The position numbers and the translations under genes are program-made. From Larimichthys crocea (lineage: Eukaryota > Chordata > Actinopteri > Sciaenidae), in assembly GCF_000972845.2 (NCBI RefSeq), contig NC_040016.1, forward strand, positions 10,064,701-10,128,700: a stretch of 64,000 bases of DNA, written 5' to 3'. Of the stretch, positions 12,601 through 27,600 are shown one piece after another. The notes under the pieces are model-generated. The model made no database searches. It was not told where the DNA came from and worked only from the letters and a program-made list of their open reading frames with translations. Position 1 is the stretch's first letter. The number at the start of each line of letters is the position of its first letter.

Positions 12601-15600
12601 ACTATATAGAAAGTATAATGCACTATACTGTAGTCTTAAGCTGATTTAAGGACTTTTTAAGTGTTTATTAATGCACCTAATACGTTTATAGTCACATAAA
12701 AAGTCTCTAGATTATATATTTTTTGTATGTACTTGCATTTGTATTTATTTAATATTCCTTCATTCTCCTTCAAAACTAACAAAACTCCTTGTTCTTGAGT
12801 GTATCTGCCAAATGTGTCTGAAACCTTACAGTTTTACAGTTTTAAACCTGCCAGTGCACGAATACATGTGTATAAATAGTTTTTAACTGCAAATACTGAC
12901 AATGTTATAGTGTATATTATTACTATGTTATACTGTGTTATCAATTATTCATATAAAGTTTATGCATAGTTCCACTACATTGGAGAAAGTATAACTGTAC
13001 AGAGTGAAGGTTCAGCCTTATAGAGATATATCCCTGCATTAAGAATATGACTTGAGTAGAAGGAGAAAAGTATTTACAGCAAAATGTACTTCCGCCTTCG
13101 ACTTGAGGCAGGCCGAATAACGCCTGAGTGTTCAAAAAAAATAAATAAAATTATGTTAACCCTTGAAGTTATGACCACATTTATGCATAATGTGGTCATA
13201 ACTTCAAGCGTTAACATAATTTGTACGGGTGAGTTAAATAGAAAATCAGCCTCAGTACAGTTGCCATGAATGGAGAAATTGGCTATAGAGACCAAAACAG
13301 TTTTTGTACAACACTGTAAATATGTTTATTTCTGCTGTGAAGTTGGACATATTAGCATGGGGACTTATGGAGATCGTTCTGTAGCCAGCCTCAAGTGGAC
13401 ATTTGAGGAACTGCAAGTATTTTATATACTGCTGTGTAGCATAAGTTTTAATAGTACATCAGAATTTATTTGTTTATTATATACTGTATTAATAAAATAA
13501 CTGTATGTCGATGTAATCACAGGAAGTAAAGCTGAGTTCACAGAAGTGAAATAAATCCATTAAAATGGCACTGAAGTACAGTACTTGAACACTGACACCA
13601 GTTCATATAATAAACCAACTAGCACGGTACTTCAAAGACAAGATGAAACTCTAAATCACATTAAAAAGTCAGAGTTTGACCCACTTAACCTCTCAACACA
13701 AAGATGGGGCAACTACCCTAATATTCATACTGTATAAATTAGCATGTTTAATCCCCTTTCCTCTTTAAACTCTTTTTAAACTTCTCCCTTCTTCCCCTAA
13801 CGATAAAACGAGCAAGCAGACAGTCTTTAACCCTTTGAGGATGTGAATAATTTTTGGAGCAGAGACCGAATAATAATTCCTTCAATTGGTCGGCAATTCT
13901 GCTGCGAACAGTAATAAATTAGTTCTTCATTATGACTGAAAATAGACACTTCGGTCTTCTCTGCTTCGGCATGCTGTGTGCTTTGAGATATATATTTTTT
14001 TAATCTGCTGTATTTTTATTACGAGGTGCTTTACAGCCAGAGGACGCTCTCCATCTGTAGCCATCTATAATTAATAATTTCCTTCCATTATTCCACTCAG
14101 CGACACGACACTCTGGACAGAGAAGCTGGTGTTGTTTTTTCTTCACCGCAAATAACATCCGACACAAAGTAAAGATTGTTCCTTTAAATAGACATCAGCA
14201 GGGAAACAGAGGTTTGTTTTATCATCGATTTTCCTGTGCTTTGTATGTTTACAGTCCACTCCTACAGCTCGGGATGAGGTTTTGAGTGTAGGTGTGAATA
14301 ATATAGACATACAGGTTATTCAATGGCAGCGGGACGATAAATAAAAATAAAGTGATCATTTAATCTTCTGCTACGGAAATGTGACCGTTTATAGGCTCCT
14401 GTTTGTTTGTTCACTTCCAGTAGCTGACTGCAAGAGGGTTACTCAGTCAATAACTCATCACTCAGCTTTTCATCAGTGTACAGGACAGTCTGCGTCTATA
14501 AAGCAGCAGGTTCAATAAAGAGTTGAAGAGGGGAGTGAATGGGACAGATGTAGACATTAAAGCCCCCGTGGGATCTTTGTGAAGGAGAAGAAATTTACAT
14601 TTTGAAGGCTGCATGTGGACAGCTTGGCAGAAATGGTGACCTTTCACCTTTTAGTGGCAATACATTTGAAGACGGGATAATTATTCAGTGGCAACTCATG
14701 CAGGACAGATTGCTAAACCACTGTCCCCAAACAGTGATCGTCCAATCATAGTTTAGGAACCGTAGGTGAAGCAGGCAGCACAATGAGATGATGTGATAAT
14801 GAAAAACTTGACAGGCTTTGTAACAGTAAACAAGCGAGGTCATTTGCTTTTGTAAAATGAGACGTCTCACCTGTGTAGTCTTCAAAGCACTCGCAGGTGT
14901 ATCCTCCCTCTCTGCTGCGACACACGCCGTGGGCTCCGCAGGGTTTTGAGTAGCAGAGGTCGATCTCCGTCTCACAGTAATCTCCCGTGAAGCCGGTGGG
15001 GCAGCGGCAGCGCAGCCCGGCGATGGGATGTATGGGTCTGAACAGGATGGTGTCTGATGCAACAAACGGCGCCAGGCTGTCGAACTTCAGCACGGACACA
15101 CACTTCATGTAGTTCTCACATGGCTCACGGAGGCAGATGTTGTCATCGAAGGGAAGAACCTCCTGGGAGGAAATCTTAGCGAGAAGGCTGCGGTTCAAGT
15201 ACAACCTCTCCTGGAGCTCCTCCGAGCCGAAAAACTCTCCACCTCCACTTTCGACCCCTCTGCCAGGCCTGTCACCTCCTTGGCCAAGCCCTCCTTGACG
15301 ATGGGGTCCCTCACCCAACACAGGCACGGCTACAGACAGGCTGACGTTGAGGATGCGAGCGCTGACGTCTGTGTCGTCTTGAATGTTAAAGATGACGACG
15401 TCTTCGGGGGAAGCAGACAGGACACGGGCCACGCCGTCCAGGAACTGGGCGAGCAGCAGGGAGAGGAAGTGTTCTTGGGAAGTGTTGGCAAGCCTCAGTG
15501 TGATACTGTTGGACAGCATTTCATCGGTGATGATGGTGACTTGAAGGAGGCACTGGGCTGACACTGAGTGGACACCATCTGAAAACACAAGGAAAAAAGT

Positions 15601-18600
15601 CAACGTCGGACTAACGAACATTTCATAGCGAGTGGTTTGTGATCCAAAATAAGTCCAAAATAAATGAGAACAACTGATGATCAGGCTGGGTGAAGATAAC
15701 TTGATGTACTTCCAGGTCTTAAGTTACGGCGTTACTTGATGCACAATGTTTTGTTTCACATTTCTGCGGCTGTAAATTTCCTAGGGAAATTATCCTTAAA
15801 TCACTGCACAGGAGGGAAACAGCTGACTAAACAGGCAACATATGACAGGAAGACTCATCACTTGTCATGGAGACAGATGTAGGATGTTCCCTTCACCCTC
15901 AATCCACTGATGAAGGCTGTGTGATGGCTGAAAGCTGGACCAGATTGTTTATGTAAAAGCATAAGGCTGGAAATATTTGATATTTCTGTAATTATCAACA
16001 AATCCCATTAAAAGATTAAAACCAACAATACATTAGTTTGTCTCCAAATACTTTCTGACTTTAAATAACGGTCCTGAATTTATACTTTAAAACAAAATAA
16101 TGCAGCTGGGTACTGTAGGTATTAGCAAATATTATTCAGAAATGTATTAATACACACTTTGTGCAAAAGTGAGTATTTACAGAGTGATGCAGAAGCAACA
16201 GCACAGATCTCAAATTGACCACAAACCACAAAAATAACAGTGATGGAAACCAAAGGCACCGTGTCCGACACTCAGCTTCTGGTGATGTCTGTAAGTGCAG
16301 GCGGCTAAAACAATGTTTGGCCCAGATGGTTGCACAACCTCCTCTGCTGCTGTCCACCGTTATTCGCTCTTTGGCTGACAGCGCTGTCAGCAGCCCGGCA
16401 GGAGAGACACTGTGTGTGGTGCGCTCAGATTTTTCTGACTGAATGAGCAGGACGCACTTTCACTTTAACTGACTTGAGTGAAAATCTGATGTTTTCACAC
16501 CACAGATAGAGGCACTAAAACGTGAGACTAAATCACAAGACTCTTAAACTGCAGTGCCCATGTTCACGATAACGAAAAGCAGTGTAATCCAGTATAATGT
16601 TGTGGCTCATTAACTGGACAACAATGACACTTTATGGCACAGAGAAACAAGATATAGCAGGCTGTGAATACACAGTGTCCTTGGTTTTTGGCCTTTTCGT
16701 GGCCTTTTTGTTGACAATAAGACAATAAGAAACAGATCCTTTAAATGACAGGATGTTTACATCCTTTTCATTTGATTTTATATTAAAAAGTCCCCAGGGA
16801 TTGCAGCATCAACCCAGGGATCAGCTGCTACAACAGGATAGATGCAGGTACACGCATGAAGGAGGATTTATACAGCACCTGCTCCTGTATCAGTGGGTCC
16901 GGGTATTTGTGGTAAACCCTCACGTGTAAGCGGAGTAACAACACGGGTGTTACTGTAAACGCAAAACCAGCTGATGATGAAGGACTTAAAGCCACAGATG
17001 GTATATAAATGGACACTTTTTTACTCCTATCCTTGGCTCAGAGAGTGTTTTTGTCTTCTTCTCATGTGCCAAAGGCAGATAACAGACGTATGCCAAGACT
17101 AAGAGGGAACAAGTGTATGTTTTCTTTCAGTACAGTCCAAGTTTCTAATCAGCAATTTCACGCCTGTATTCACAACAAACGCTTTGTTTTCTTTGTCCGG
17201 AAGCAGTGATGCTGCTTCATTATACATGCCATACTGAAAGCCTTGAATTCAAGGGTTACAGCATTTTCTCAGCTCTTGTCTTTTATCTTGCTGTGATAGC
17301 AGATCCTGTTAATGTTTTATCTTCTATACATCCAATGAGCCATTCATTGAGCTTTGACTGTAGACATGTAGTGTTTTGTCTGCTATTATATAATAGGCCT
17401 GACTGTACCGTTCATTCATTCCCACGTTAGGTTGTTATTTATATGCAGATGTTGCTGCTGGTGAATAAAACATAAATGGTTCTCACATACTTAACCTATG
17501 TATGTCCTTTATACCGACGTATGTCTTTGCTAAGCTTATTTCATGCTTGCTTTGCTACTGTAACCACGTTTACAAATCAGTAAAACTGACCGGAGCAGTC
17601 ATGGGCCTGCTCACCGAGGAGTAAAATTATAAAGAAAACAGGCTCGATCCTAAACCATCCAATCACAAAGAACAAAGAACACAAAGGGAAGTTCTGGATG
17701 TGGCTAACAAGCAGACTCTGGATCTGTGTCAGCCAGAGCTTCAGAGTTTCTCTGAATCCAGCAGACGGAGAAAATCTGCAATAAAAGTACAAATTAGAAT
17801 CATTCAGCCGTCTCGTAGTCTCATAGTCGTAGTACATCTGTCTAGAATCATGCCTCCAATGACCTTAAATCACATCCCAGTTCATTTCAAATGTAGTTGT
17901 TGAACAGGTTGATATTTCTTAACCCTAATAAAACATAAATTAGGACATTTTTAAATATTAAAGCACCTTAAGTTGTATAAAACATTACAAGATTTACGCC
18001 CTCAATCAGTGGCAGTAGCAAAATAAATGTCTCTGTTTAATTTTAAGTGTATGTTTAAACACAAACGTTTTAAGTTTAAGTTATTTTTAAGCATGCAAAC
18101 CATCAGAGTTAATAATTTAAAGCCATGACTCACTTTTGTATTTGGTAAATGTTCTTGCTGAACCACAGTCACTATGGCATCTACCGGTAAATATGGGATA
18201 AATAAATAGAAGCAACATCTGAATTTACTTTCATTTCCCAGTATTCTCTTGAGTCAGTCGCCTTTGAGACATCACTATCGAGCTCAATGATCTAAAAACA
18301 GGTGCACAAATCATAAAGACCAAGTAAATCTGGGCGATGGCGCGTTTAACTGCTTACGAGTTCAACTGTTCTTTTTGTCCCTCAAAAGTTTCCCCCTTTG
18401 AGTTGGTGGAGAGAGGCCACTATCATTTTGTCCATCACACCGCTGGCCTGCAGGTTTCTGTAGCCTCGAGAGCAAACACAAAACAGGCTTAATCAAATCA
18501 AATGTGTCATGAAAACAAGCCTCAGCCTCTCCCTCCAAAATAATCAATGGGTCGCTTTGTTTGGGGCGTCTGGACGCCGGCCAGAGAGCAGAACCTGCGA

Positions 18601-21600
18601 GCAGAACTCACACAAACAAACAGCACTGCCCAAAGTTACCAGATCCCTGTTTTGGCACTGGGCGAGTTTAAACACATAGTGCCAAGGGAAGGGGGGGGAG
18701 TTAGGAAAAGGGAGGAGGGGGAGGGAGGGTCATAGAGGAAGTGAGACAGAGAAGCATGTTTGACACGGCTTTAATCCTTCTGCTTTCAGTCAAGCGCTTC
18801 CAGCACTGTAATAATACAGGGCCTTAGCAGAGGAAGTGGGGGGAGGAAAAATCAAAGGACAGAGAGGAGCATGGTCGCTCCTCTAATTCACACTTTACTG
18901 TAAACACACACACTCTCACACACAGAGACACACACACACACACACACCTGTGTACACAAGAAAACACGAGAAAACACACAGAACATAACAAGCAGACGAA
19001 ACGCGCCACAGCTCACAGTTTACACTTTCCAAGAAAAGACAAATTTACAACTAGAGATGAGCTGCTGAAGTTTGTTTTCATGATCAGATAATCCGTTGAT
19101 TATTACTTTAGGACAGCAGTGATCTTTGTTTTAATGACGATTAACCTCTATGAACGATCAAATAAAAACGATCTAAGAGGACGAGCACGGATACGTTGAC
19201 CTTTAAGGTGTGACGAGGGGTGACAAGAAGACAGACGGGCTAAAGAGGTGGCAACCACTGATCTTAATGCATATCATGATTTCCTCGAGCCTTTAAACAA
19301 TTTGTTTTGTCCAACAGTCCAACACCAAGTGGTAACCTGCAGTTCCTCTAACGTCCACTTGAGGCTGGCTACAAAACAGGTCAGTCTCCATGTCCAAGTC
19401 CCCATGTTCAAATGTCCAACTTCACAGCAGAAATAAACATGTTTACAGCCTGGTACAAAAAACTGTTTTGGTCTCTATAGCTAATTTCCCCGAACATGAC
19501 AACTGTACTGAGTCTGAATTTTTATTTAACTCACCCTTTCAAATTATATTAAGGCTTAAAGTTATGCATAATTAACAGTATGGATGCTTTGATTGACAGG
19601 TGAGTGCCATTACCGATGGCTTGTTTGTGCATCCAGGCGTCATTCGGCCTGCTTCCCGTCTACTGATGATCCACGTCTTTGCTGATTTTTAGATTAGCCG
19701 AGAAGCGGAAGAGGCAGGACCGCCAACATGGTGGCAGCCAACGCCGCAGAGAAGTGGAAAAACAGTTTAAAAAGCATGTTTATGTTTTTTTATCGTCTAA
19801 AATCCAAAGGCCTTCAGTTCAATATAATAAAATACTACATTTGATAAACTAGAAGCAGATGAATTTGGGAATTTTTGCTTTAGATATGTTCTGTTTAATA
19901 TTCCCTCATTGCTTTGGCTATAATTTTATTGTCAGGACAAATACTCATACTTTGGTTTCACATTCCACAAACCATTACACAGGTTTAAACACAGACCTCC
20001 TGATGTTTAGAGCGAAATTCTCTAAAGAAACCAGAAAACCAGAGTCTTCATCTGTCACATAAGAAAAACACTGCTGCTACACACGCACACACACAAAGAG
20101 CTTATTGAAATCAAGGTGAGTTCTCCAAGCTGCTACAATCTAACAGTGTAAATCTGACAGTTTCATTTATTATGAATCCAGGTTTTAGACAGAGGAGCGT
20201 TTCAGCTGCCAAGCCTCGCGGGAAATTCACAATATTAAGTGCTGTACAGTAAAGCAGCGGTGCTACTACACTGTCATAGTGTTGTGAGAGCAACATTTTA
20301 TTTACTGGAGAGTCTGAGCTGTTTTCTAACCTGACAGAAACCCGGCGAACAACAATCTACTTTCAACCTCAGCCAAACACAGAATAACAGTTTTCTCTCC
20401 ATCCATTCAGGTCATATTATAACTGATACTCTGCAGAAACAGGAGCCAGAAAAACACAGCTCTCAGTGAACAGAGGCTCTTAAAGGTTAGGCCACATATA
20501 AGGACAGACATCGCCTTAATTATGTCCTCTGCCAATTCACATTCTTGGATGGGAACTCGGGCAGAGCTCCAGACGTAGACGCAGCGCTGGGAAACTGAGC
20601 GCGAGGAGAATCTCCCCTGAAAGGAACCAGACCATCCTTCAAAGAGGTCATTCTCCGTGGAAGGATCCTTCGCTCAGGAACGGAGGGTAAGCGGGGCGTT
20701 TTGGGGCCAAAAAGGAGGAAAAAGAGGGATGCTTAGTTGGTAACTAGATGAGGTGCCAGCTCTGAAGTGTGACACTGCTTTCAGCCCAGAGTTCGACCCC
20801 CTCTGGGCCTCTGGGTGCCAGGAATGCTCTCAGCTAGGAAGTGGCGCCAGGGAAAAGATTAAATACACACTGAGGCTGCAGGACTGCCAAGGCTGTGTAC
20901 GGCATTGTGTGTGTGTGCGTGTTCATGCGCAAGTGTGCATATGTGTGGGTGGGTGGTGGTGATCCATACGTCAATACAAGCTAAGCAGAGAGTGTACATT
21001 GAAGGAGGAGTGTAGGTGTAGGAGGTGTAGGTGATGGGAAAGGAACAGAGCTTCATTAAAATCTTAAAACAGTAGCATCTGTATTTAAAGATGGGATCGC
21101 TGATTTTGGTGAGTTTTGTGCTTTTGAATTTACAGATTTATCAAAACTATAGCAAAGACAGCTGTTTCTGTGTCTTCAAGGCTGACTGATTTGAAATCAT
21201 GCAGCATGTAAACAAAAATATTCTGAAGGTTCTACTGCTCATTGTCCTGATATAAAAACAGGACCAAGAAATCCTACAGGACTGATCTCTGATGATAAAC
21301 AGAAGCACGTATACAAGCGGACTCGTTATAATTTACAGAGAAGAGTCTCTCAGAGACGCACAAAGGCCACGTTTGACTGTTGAGGCCTCCGCACAGAGAA
21401 CATAAATTATCAGCCAGAAGGTTTGGAGAGGAGAGGAGAGGAGGGGGGGTGTACAGCTTCGTATCTGAAATATTGATGACTCCCGTCAAGAGAATTATGA
21501 ACAACAAATACTCCACTGACACAATGTTATATGAGCGCAGAGGGAACACAGAGTGTTTGCAATGAAGACGCATATAATCAAAACAAGATATATACGTATC

Positions 21601-24600
21601 TCTGTTTTAAGCCTGCTAGGGATCTTAGTTTCGGGTATAATAGACTGCTGAGAGAGACAGAAAGAACAAATCGCTGAGACTGGCCTAATTAGAAGTTGCC
21701 ATCAAATCTCACAGTTGAATCCCAGAAAATGTCAACAAAGTCATGGTGGATAGAGATCAGAAGGACTGTGTGACCAAATTACTGGAGGACAGAGACATCA
21801 ACCACAACAGAGCAACAGTAACCCCCCGACCTGCTCCCTCGCAGCTTCGCCTGCGCTGGTGAGTTTATTTATGCTCTTCTCTCTCTGTTTAAAGATTAAA
21901 TTAGTTGTTTTTTTCCCTTTCTTCTTTTTGTCTGCGTATAGGAGGGGACAACAAGCTACAAATGGTGTGAGTCCGATCTGAAAACCGTGACAAAAGCGAC
22001 CAAAGGACACCGCTGGTGAAGGCGTCACCTTCAGTGGACTGAAGGTCAGTGGGCTGCACCAGCACCTCCTCTAGATACAGCCTGCAGAGGATTGAATAGA
22101 GCATCGGGGCAGGTTTCTGCTTCCAGCCTCACAGAGAAAATTAAAGTGGTCCTCATCAACTAAAACAGACGGCTGCATTCGAATGGCTGAGAAAGTGACT
22201 GAAAAACAGCAGTAAATTAAAGTCGCACGACACACGATTTACAGGTTGTGACGTAAAACAAGTACCAGGCCAATGATAAATGTACAGTACGTATATCACT
22301 TCCCCAATCATAGTTATAAATATAAAAGCGGCTGTTCCATTTGATATCCATGTTATGCATCCCGACTTTACACGTTAAACAATTACACCTTGTGAGACAC
22401 ATCTGACGTGTCCCGAAATTCAGGCAGATATTTTTGACCACGTGCAGAAGGCAGCATCTCTTGGATTTAATGGTCCAGTGTGTCAGATTTAGGCAGCTCT
22501 CTCTTTACAGACTATGACATAAATTGAACATAATATTCATACCTTAGCCCTGAGACCTGAGTGCAGCTTAGTAAATAGGATAGCATGCTGACATGATAAA
22601 CTACGATGATGAACATAATTAAACATTATACCTGCTGAACGTCAGCATGTTACCATTTAGCTGAAGCTTAGTACAGCTTCACAGAGCTGCTACCACGGCT
22701 GCAGACAACTCTGTCAAGTGTAAAATGTAATGTATCAATTAACATCAGGCCGATTAACATGTGAGATATTAGCTCTGCTTACACTTGCGGTCACCAATAA
22801 AAAAAAGACTGTTCACAGCTTTACTCTGCAGGTCTGTCATGCAATTAGAGGCAGTCTTTCGGTGGTGAATAGATAATTTGTTGTTAGGCAGAACTGCAAA
22901 GGTGTTATCAAGATTTTCACATTAACTCTGTACCCGTTATTGATTCAGTGTCTTGCCAAAGAGACACTTCAGCAGGGCAGAGACCTCATCCCTGGCTGCT
23001 CCACCTCCTAATGCACAGGTTAAAAGACTGAACCGATGAAAACACCTTCCAGTTTTTGTGGGGAGGGGAAACACATTACAGACGCTATAAAAATACCATT
23101 TATCATCATGACAGTGGAGAGACGATAAATAATCGCACTCAAGCAGCTCTCTAAAGCAGCCATTCGTCACACGTCTAAATGAAACCACGTAAGGAACGTC
23201 CCAATCACACAAAAGTGCATTAATGCTGCGATCCGGAGCGGCCGATACTCCTTCAGAGGCGGCCGTGTGTTTCTCTGTGTAAGTGTGTCATGATTAGGGG
23301 GAACCTCCGGGTAAGAAGGTAATGAGGTTGAGCAGAGCCTGTCTTAGTTGTTCAGCATCAGTACACTACAGTATGGGAAGCACGCATCGAGTACTCACTA
23401 CATCAAAGAGCGCAAAGCCGGGGTGCCATTTCCAAGATCAATAGGGAGATCATAAATTAAAAATCACTTTGGAGGAATAAGGCCTGTGGATGTCTTTGCA
23501 GCATGAACCAGCAAGCTGCTCTGCAAACTTATCAGGTTTTAATTAGTTTTTAGAAATGAACAGAGTGTTATTTTCTGTTTGGTTGTTTGTTTGGAGCAGT
23601 GAGATTTGGGCTCACGTTTATTGCTGCAGACTGTGTGTCAAAGATCTTACTCTGTCTTGGAGTTATAACTTCAGATCACACTTAAACTTCCCAACAATAT
23701 CAGAACTGCCCAATGACAATAAATGTCCAGAAACCTGCTTACAGATTAGAAAAAAGATGCAATTTAGAACTTAAGAATATGCCCAAGAATCATCACATTT
23801 TCTGATTTTCAGTGAACTTCTGATAGTAAACGTGTCAGACTTTTAAAGTCTCTGGTTAAATATATTTTTGATGGCGTATATAAATAAATAAAAAGGGAGG
23901 AAATAAAAGCAAAATGGCTGAAAGGGAAACAGAAAGCTAAAAGAAAATTAAAGTGGAGCAGGGATGGAAAATCTGCTGCTGTTACATCAGAGAAAATGTA
24001 TAATAAAGGAGAACTCAGTACCGTGATGGCAACTGTGGAGAATATTGATGTTTTTAAGGTGAAATTTTTTTAGAGGATATTAATCCTGTGAAAATAGTAG
24101 AAAACAACAACTAAATGAAATACAGTTTACATGTGATATTTTTATAAAGTCACTCTGCAATGTGTCTCAGACGGTGTCCATCTCTGTTTGTGTCTTAAGA
24201 AAGCTCTGGAGCTCTCTTGAATTTAAGGACGATTAAAGATGCAACAAATTTGATAAATAACTTTTATTACCTAATATTAAAAAACTATTTATTTATTTAT
24301 TTTAATATCTCTTTTTGTAATAGGTGTCTTGGCTCTGAAACTGGAAGAACATCTGTCTCTGCCAGGCCTCTGCAGTAGGTACTAAGATAAAAAAAAAACA
24401 AAAAAAAAACAAGCTAATACAGTGTGAAGCTGCCGTCAGAAGTGTCATGTTTGCATATTGCCAACAAACACCAAACCACGCAAGGTCACAGAGAGACGAC
24501 ACATCACACCAAACAAACCACAAAGCCACGACCTGAGAGTACAGTGCCTGTGGGGCCAACAACAGGACACAGTGTAATTTAATTAGATTTAAATGCTTTG

Positions 24601-27600
24601 CCCTTGGAACAGCCTTGAATCACGTACATTAATTACTGGGGCTCTGCTGCAGTATGTGCAGTATGTGTGTGTGTGTGGACCCTGACTAATTTATTACATT
24701 TGAATTGGTTCCCTCTGAAGCTTTTGCCCTCTACAATCAGAGGTCAGTTATGTCGTCACCTTGACATGTTTATGGCCAGTTTGAGACTGAACCTTACAGG
24801 TGCTGGGCCCCCGCATCATGAGGCCCACTGAACTGTAAATCCGGGTGAGAGTGAAATCAGACGAGGTTTAAAACCACAGAAGACAACTGGAGCCACAACT
24901 GTTCCAACACATGCTGCTGTATACTTAAAACAAAACATGTCTGGTAATTGAGAAAAATGCCAGAATATGATTCAAAGATTGGCTCATGTGCCAAACTAAA
25001 GCTGAAGAAGGCGGTTTTTGTTTTTGTGGTTTCATGGGAAAGGACCTCAGGTGGACATACGGGAACAGAAAGCACCCAGCAGGACAACAGGATTTAATCC
25101 TCACCCTCATACCAGTCAGCAAGCTGAGGTTCAATTAACACCCCAGTAAAAAAAAAGTCCAGGACCGACACTAAGCAGGGCTGATGTGGGTTAAAGAGCG
25201 AGGGAGTAGAAGTTTATCATGATGTTGGAGCTCAGTGGCTCTAGTTTAAAAATCTCTCATATCGCTGAGATCAAGCTTATAAGATGTCTCCTTCATTAAA
25301 ACTAAACTCACTCTGTTTGGTGTCGATTTCATTTAAAAGCTGGAATCTCGAGTCCCAGCGATCAAAAGGAACGCACTAAAAATGTGCCCGTGGAGCGGCC
25401 TCCTTGAATTAACCAGGGCTGAAAGGTGAAACACACTCAACTGCTGCCTGAATGGAGCCTGACGACTGGTTGGAGGAGGGTGGAGGCTATGCATTGTAAA
25501 GGGGGGGAAACAGATTTTTCATCTCATTACCCTTAAACCCCCCCCAATCTTCTCCCCTCTTCCTGACCCCCTACTAGACAAGCAACGGCTGAAGCTGACA
25601 CCCCACCACCACCAGCACTCTGCATAAAATACTCCAACGGCTCCTGCCAGGCCTCCTTCCACCTACAGCGGCTCACGTCACAATCGAGCCATCAGAACTC
25701 AGGAAAAGCTTCTCAACAAGGACCAAAGGCTCAATCAACACAGCATGCTGTCCAGGACCGCGGCCAGGATTTTAGGTGTCGAGTCAAAAAGACCCACCGA
25801 CAAGTGTTGACTAACAATCAAGCGTACTTGGTAAAGTGAAGATTTAAAGAAAACAATCAAAAAATAAAGATTTTCTCACTTTATTCTTTTGAATGTTGTT
25901 TCAAAGCATGTCTACAGTGATTTAAAGTCTATCTTTAACATGAAGATATTTTGTCCAATCAGAGTCGCACATTAAAGCCTTAAAAATAAATTAGATACAT
26001 GTTAATTAGTGAGCTTCAGAGGTGCGAGGCACCTTCTTCTACGAATCACAAGCTAACAGTTAAGTGTGGCTATGTATAATGGGACGGTAACACTAGTCAC
26101 CCAAATTTGATTGGATGTATGTAGAAACAAATGACTTTTTAGACATATAATAAGCATATAAGAGGAGACAAATCGAGAATGAAGAACACTGGATTGAATT
26201 TCACTGTGTCTTTAAGATACACAAAAATATACACCACCACCATATACTATTATCCAATCAAATTTAAACCCTAACCTATTACATTGTCTAGCTTTAGAAG
26301 TCAAATTAGTAGCCTGCGGCGTAAAACATGCCATGAAGGCTGAGACGACTTTAAAGCTCCTCTAATCACCAAAAACATCCAACCAACCGCTCCGGGAATT
26401 TTCAGTACACAGAGACAACAGACTGTCGGCGGATTGATGGTCGGTTTGGGATAAAAAGCTCCTCACCTTCACCAGGTTATTGTTGGGCCCAATGATAAGA
26501 AAACCACAAAATGAAAACACATTTCAACAGCTCACGTATGACAGTAAAACCTACATGCAAATTGCACTCTCAAAGGATGGAGGAACGGACAGCATGCCCA
26601 AACTCCTACGCAGCAGATTTTCTGTTATCTGAGCGATGCTAATGCAGTCAGGCAACACAAATAACACAGAAGATCATCACGTGCAATTATCAATTCCTCT
26701 GTGTGCAAGTACGTGGATGTATGTTTGTGTATCCATTTGTTTGAGAACAGAAAATTAACAGGCTAAATAAATATTCATGTCTCCGACCTTGTTTTGGAAA
26801 TAATGAACTCTAACTAGATGTTTCATCTTCCTCTGCAGAACAATTAAGCCTAAGTAGTTAGAAAAACAAAAAGAACAAAGGTCAGCTGTAACGATAAACA
26901 CAACACCACCTAATTCGTACAGTGCCCGTGAAGTCAATATTGAAAACTGCTTGTGTAGCTCAATGTCAGCCTTAAGGATTTCCATCCAGAGGAGTCGGAA
27001 CAAACCCACAATCTCTCTCCTGATTTCTCCATTCAGGAGGAAAGCTGACTATGATGGAGAGAGGCCGTTCGTACTCATTTGCGACGGACCCTGCCACGGC
27101 TTCCCCCCTGATGACACTTTTCTGCTGTATCGAGAAAAAACAAAACAACAACCCCACAAGACAAGGGCATTCCACGGATTCTTCCACTATAGTGAATCGG
27201 CTTTAGAGCCGCAGAAAAGGATCTGAACTCTTCCAATCAGAACATTTGCATCTCAAAGGAAAACTGCTGTCAGCGCGGTAGTAAAGAGACATTAGCATGC
27301 AGAGACGTGACCGAGCATGAGGCCGTTATTCAAACGTGCCAATAGACATTTGATAGATATTGGATAGCGAGCATCTAGCAGCACAATAACCACTTTGTCA
27401 TTTATTAAAAAGCTTTGCAACAAAGTTTGAGTCCTAAAAAAACACTGGACTGTTATATTAAACTTATCCTGATAGTTTTGAACGCTGTCACAAAGACAAG
27501 CTGGATCTGTTCAGATCTACAAATGAGAGATAAAATCCACCTGCACGTGAGCGAATAGTATAAATAGTCACTTTAATTCATTCAGTGTCGGGCAAACTGT

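Larger units (their letters stand above)
6277..14870 (-). other. celsr2: celsr2 intron 2
   Basis: This intron of 8594 bp contains a TTAA-flanked dispersed repeat (9070-9368), one copy of a repeat also seen near 49.8 kb (10250-10480), and a repeat copy carrying a long hairpin (13085-13430). The remaining sequence is AT-rich and I see no additional exon in it. Confidence 0.7.

Noticed and set aside
15280..15561. Plus-strand 93-codon ORF
   Set aside because: It is the antisense shadow of celsr2 exon 2.
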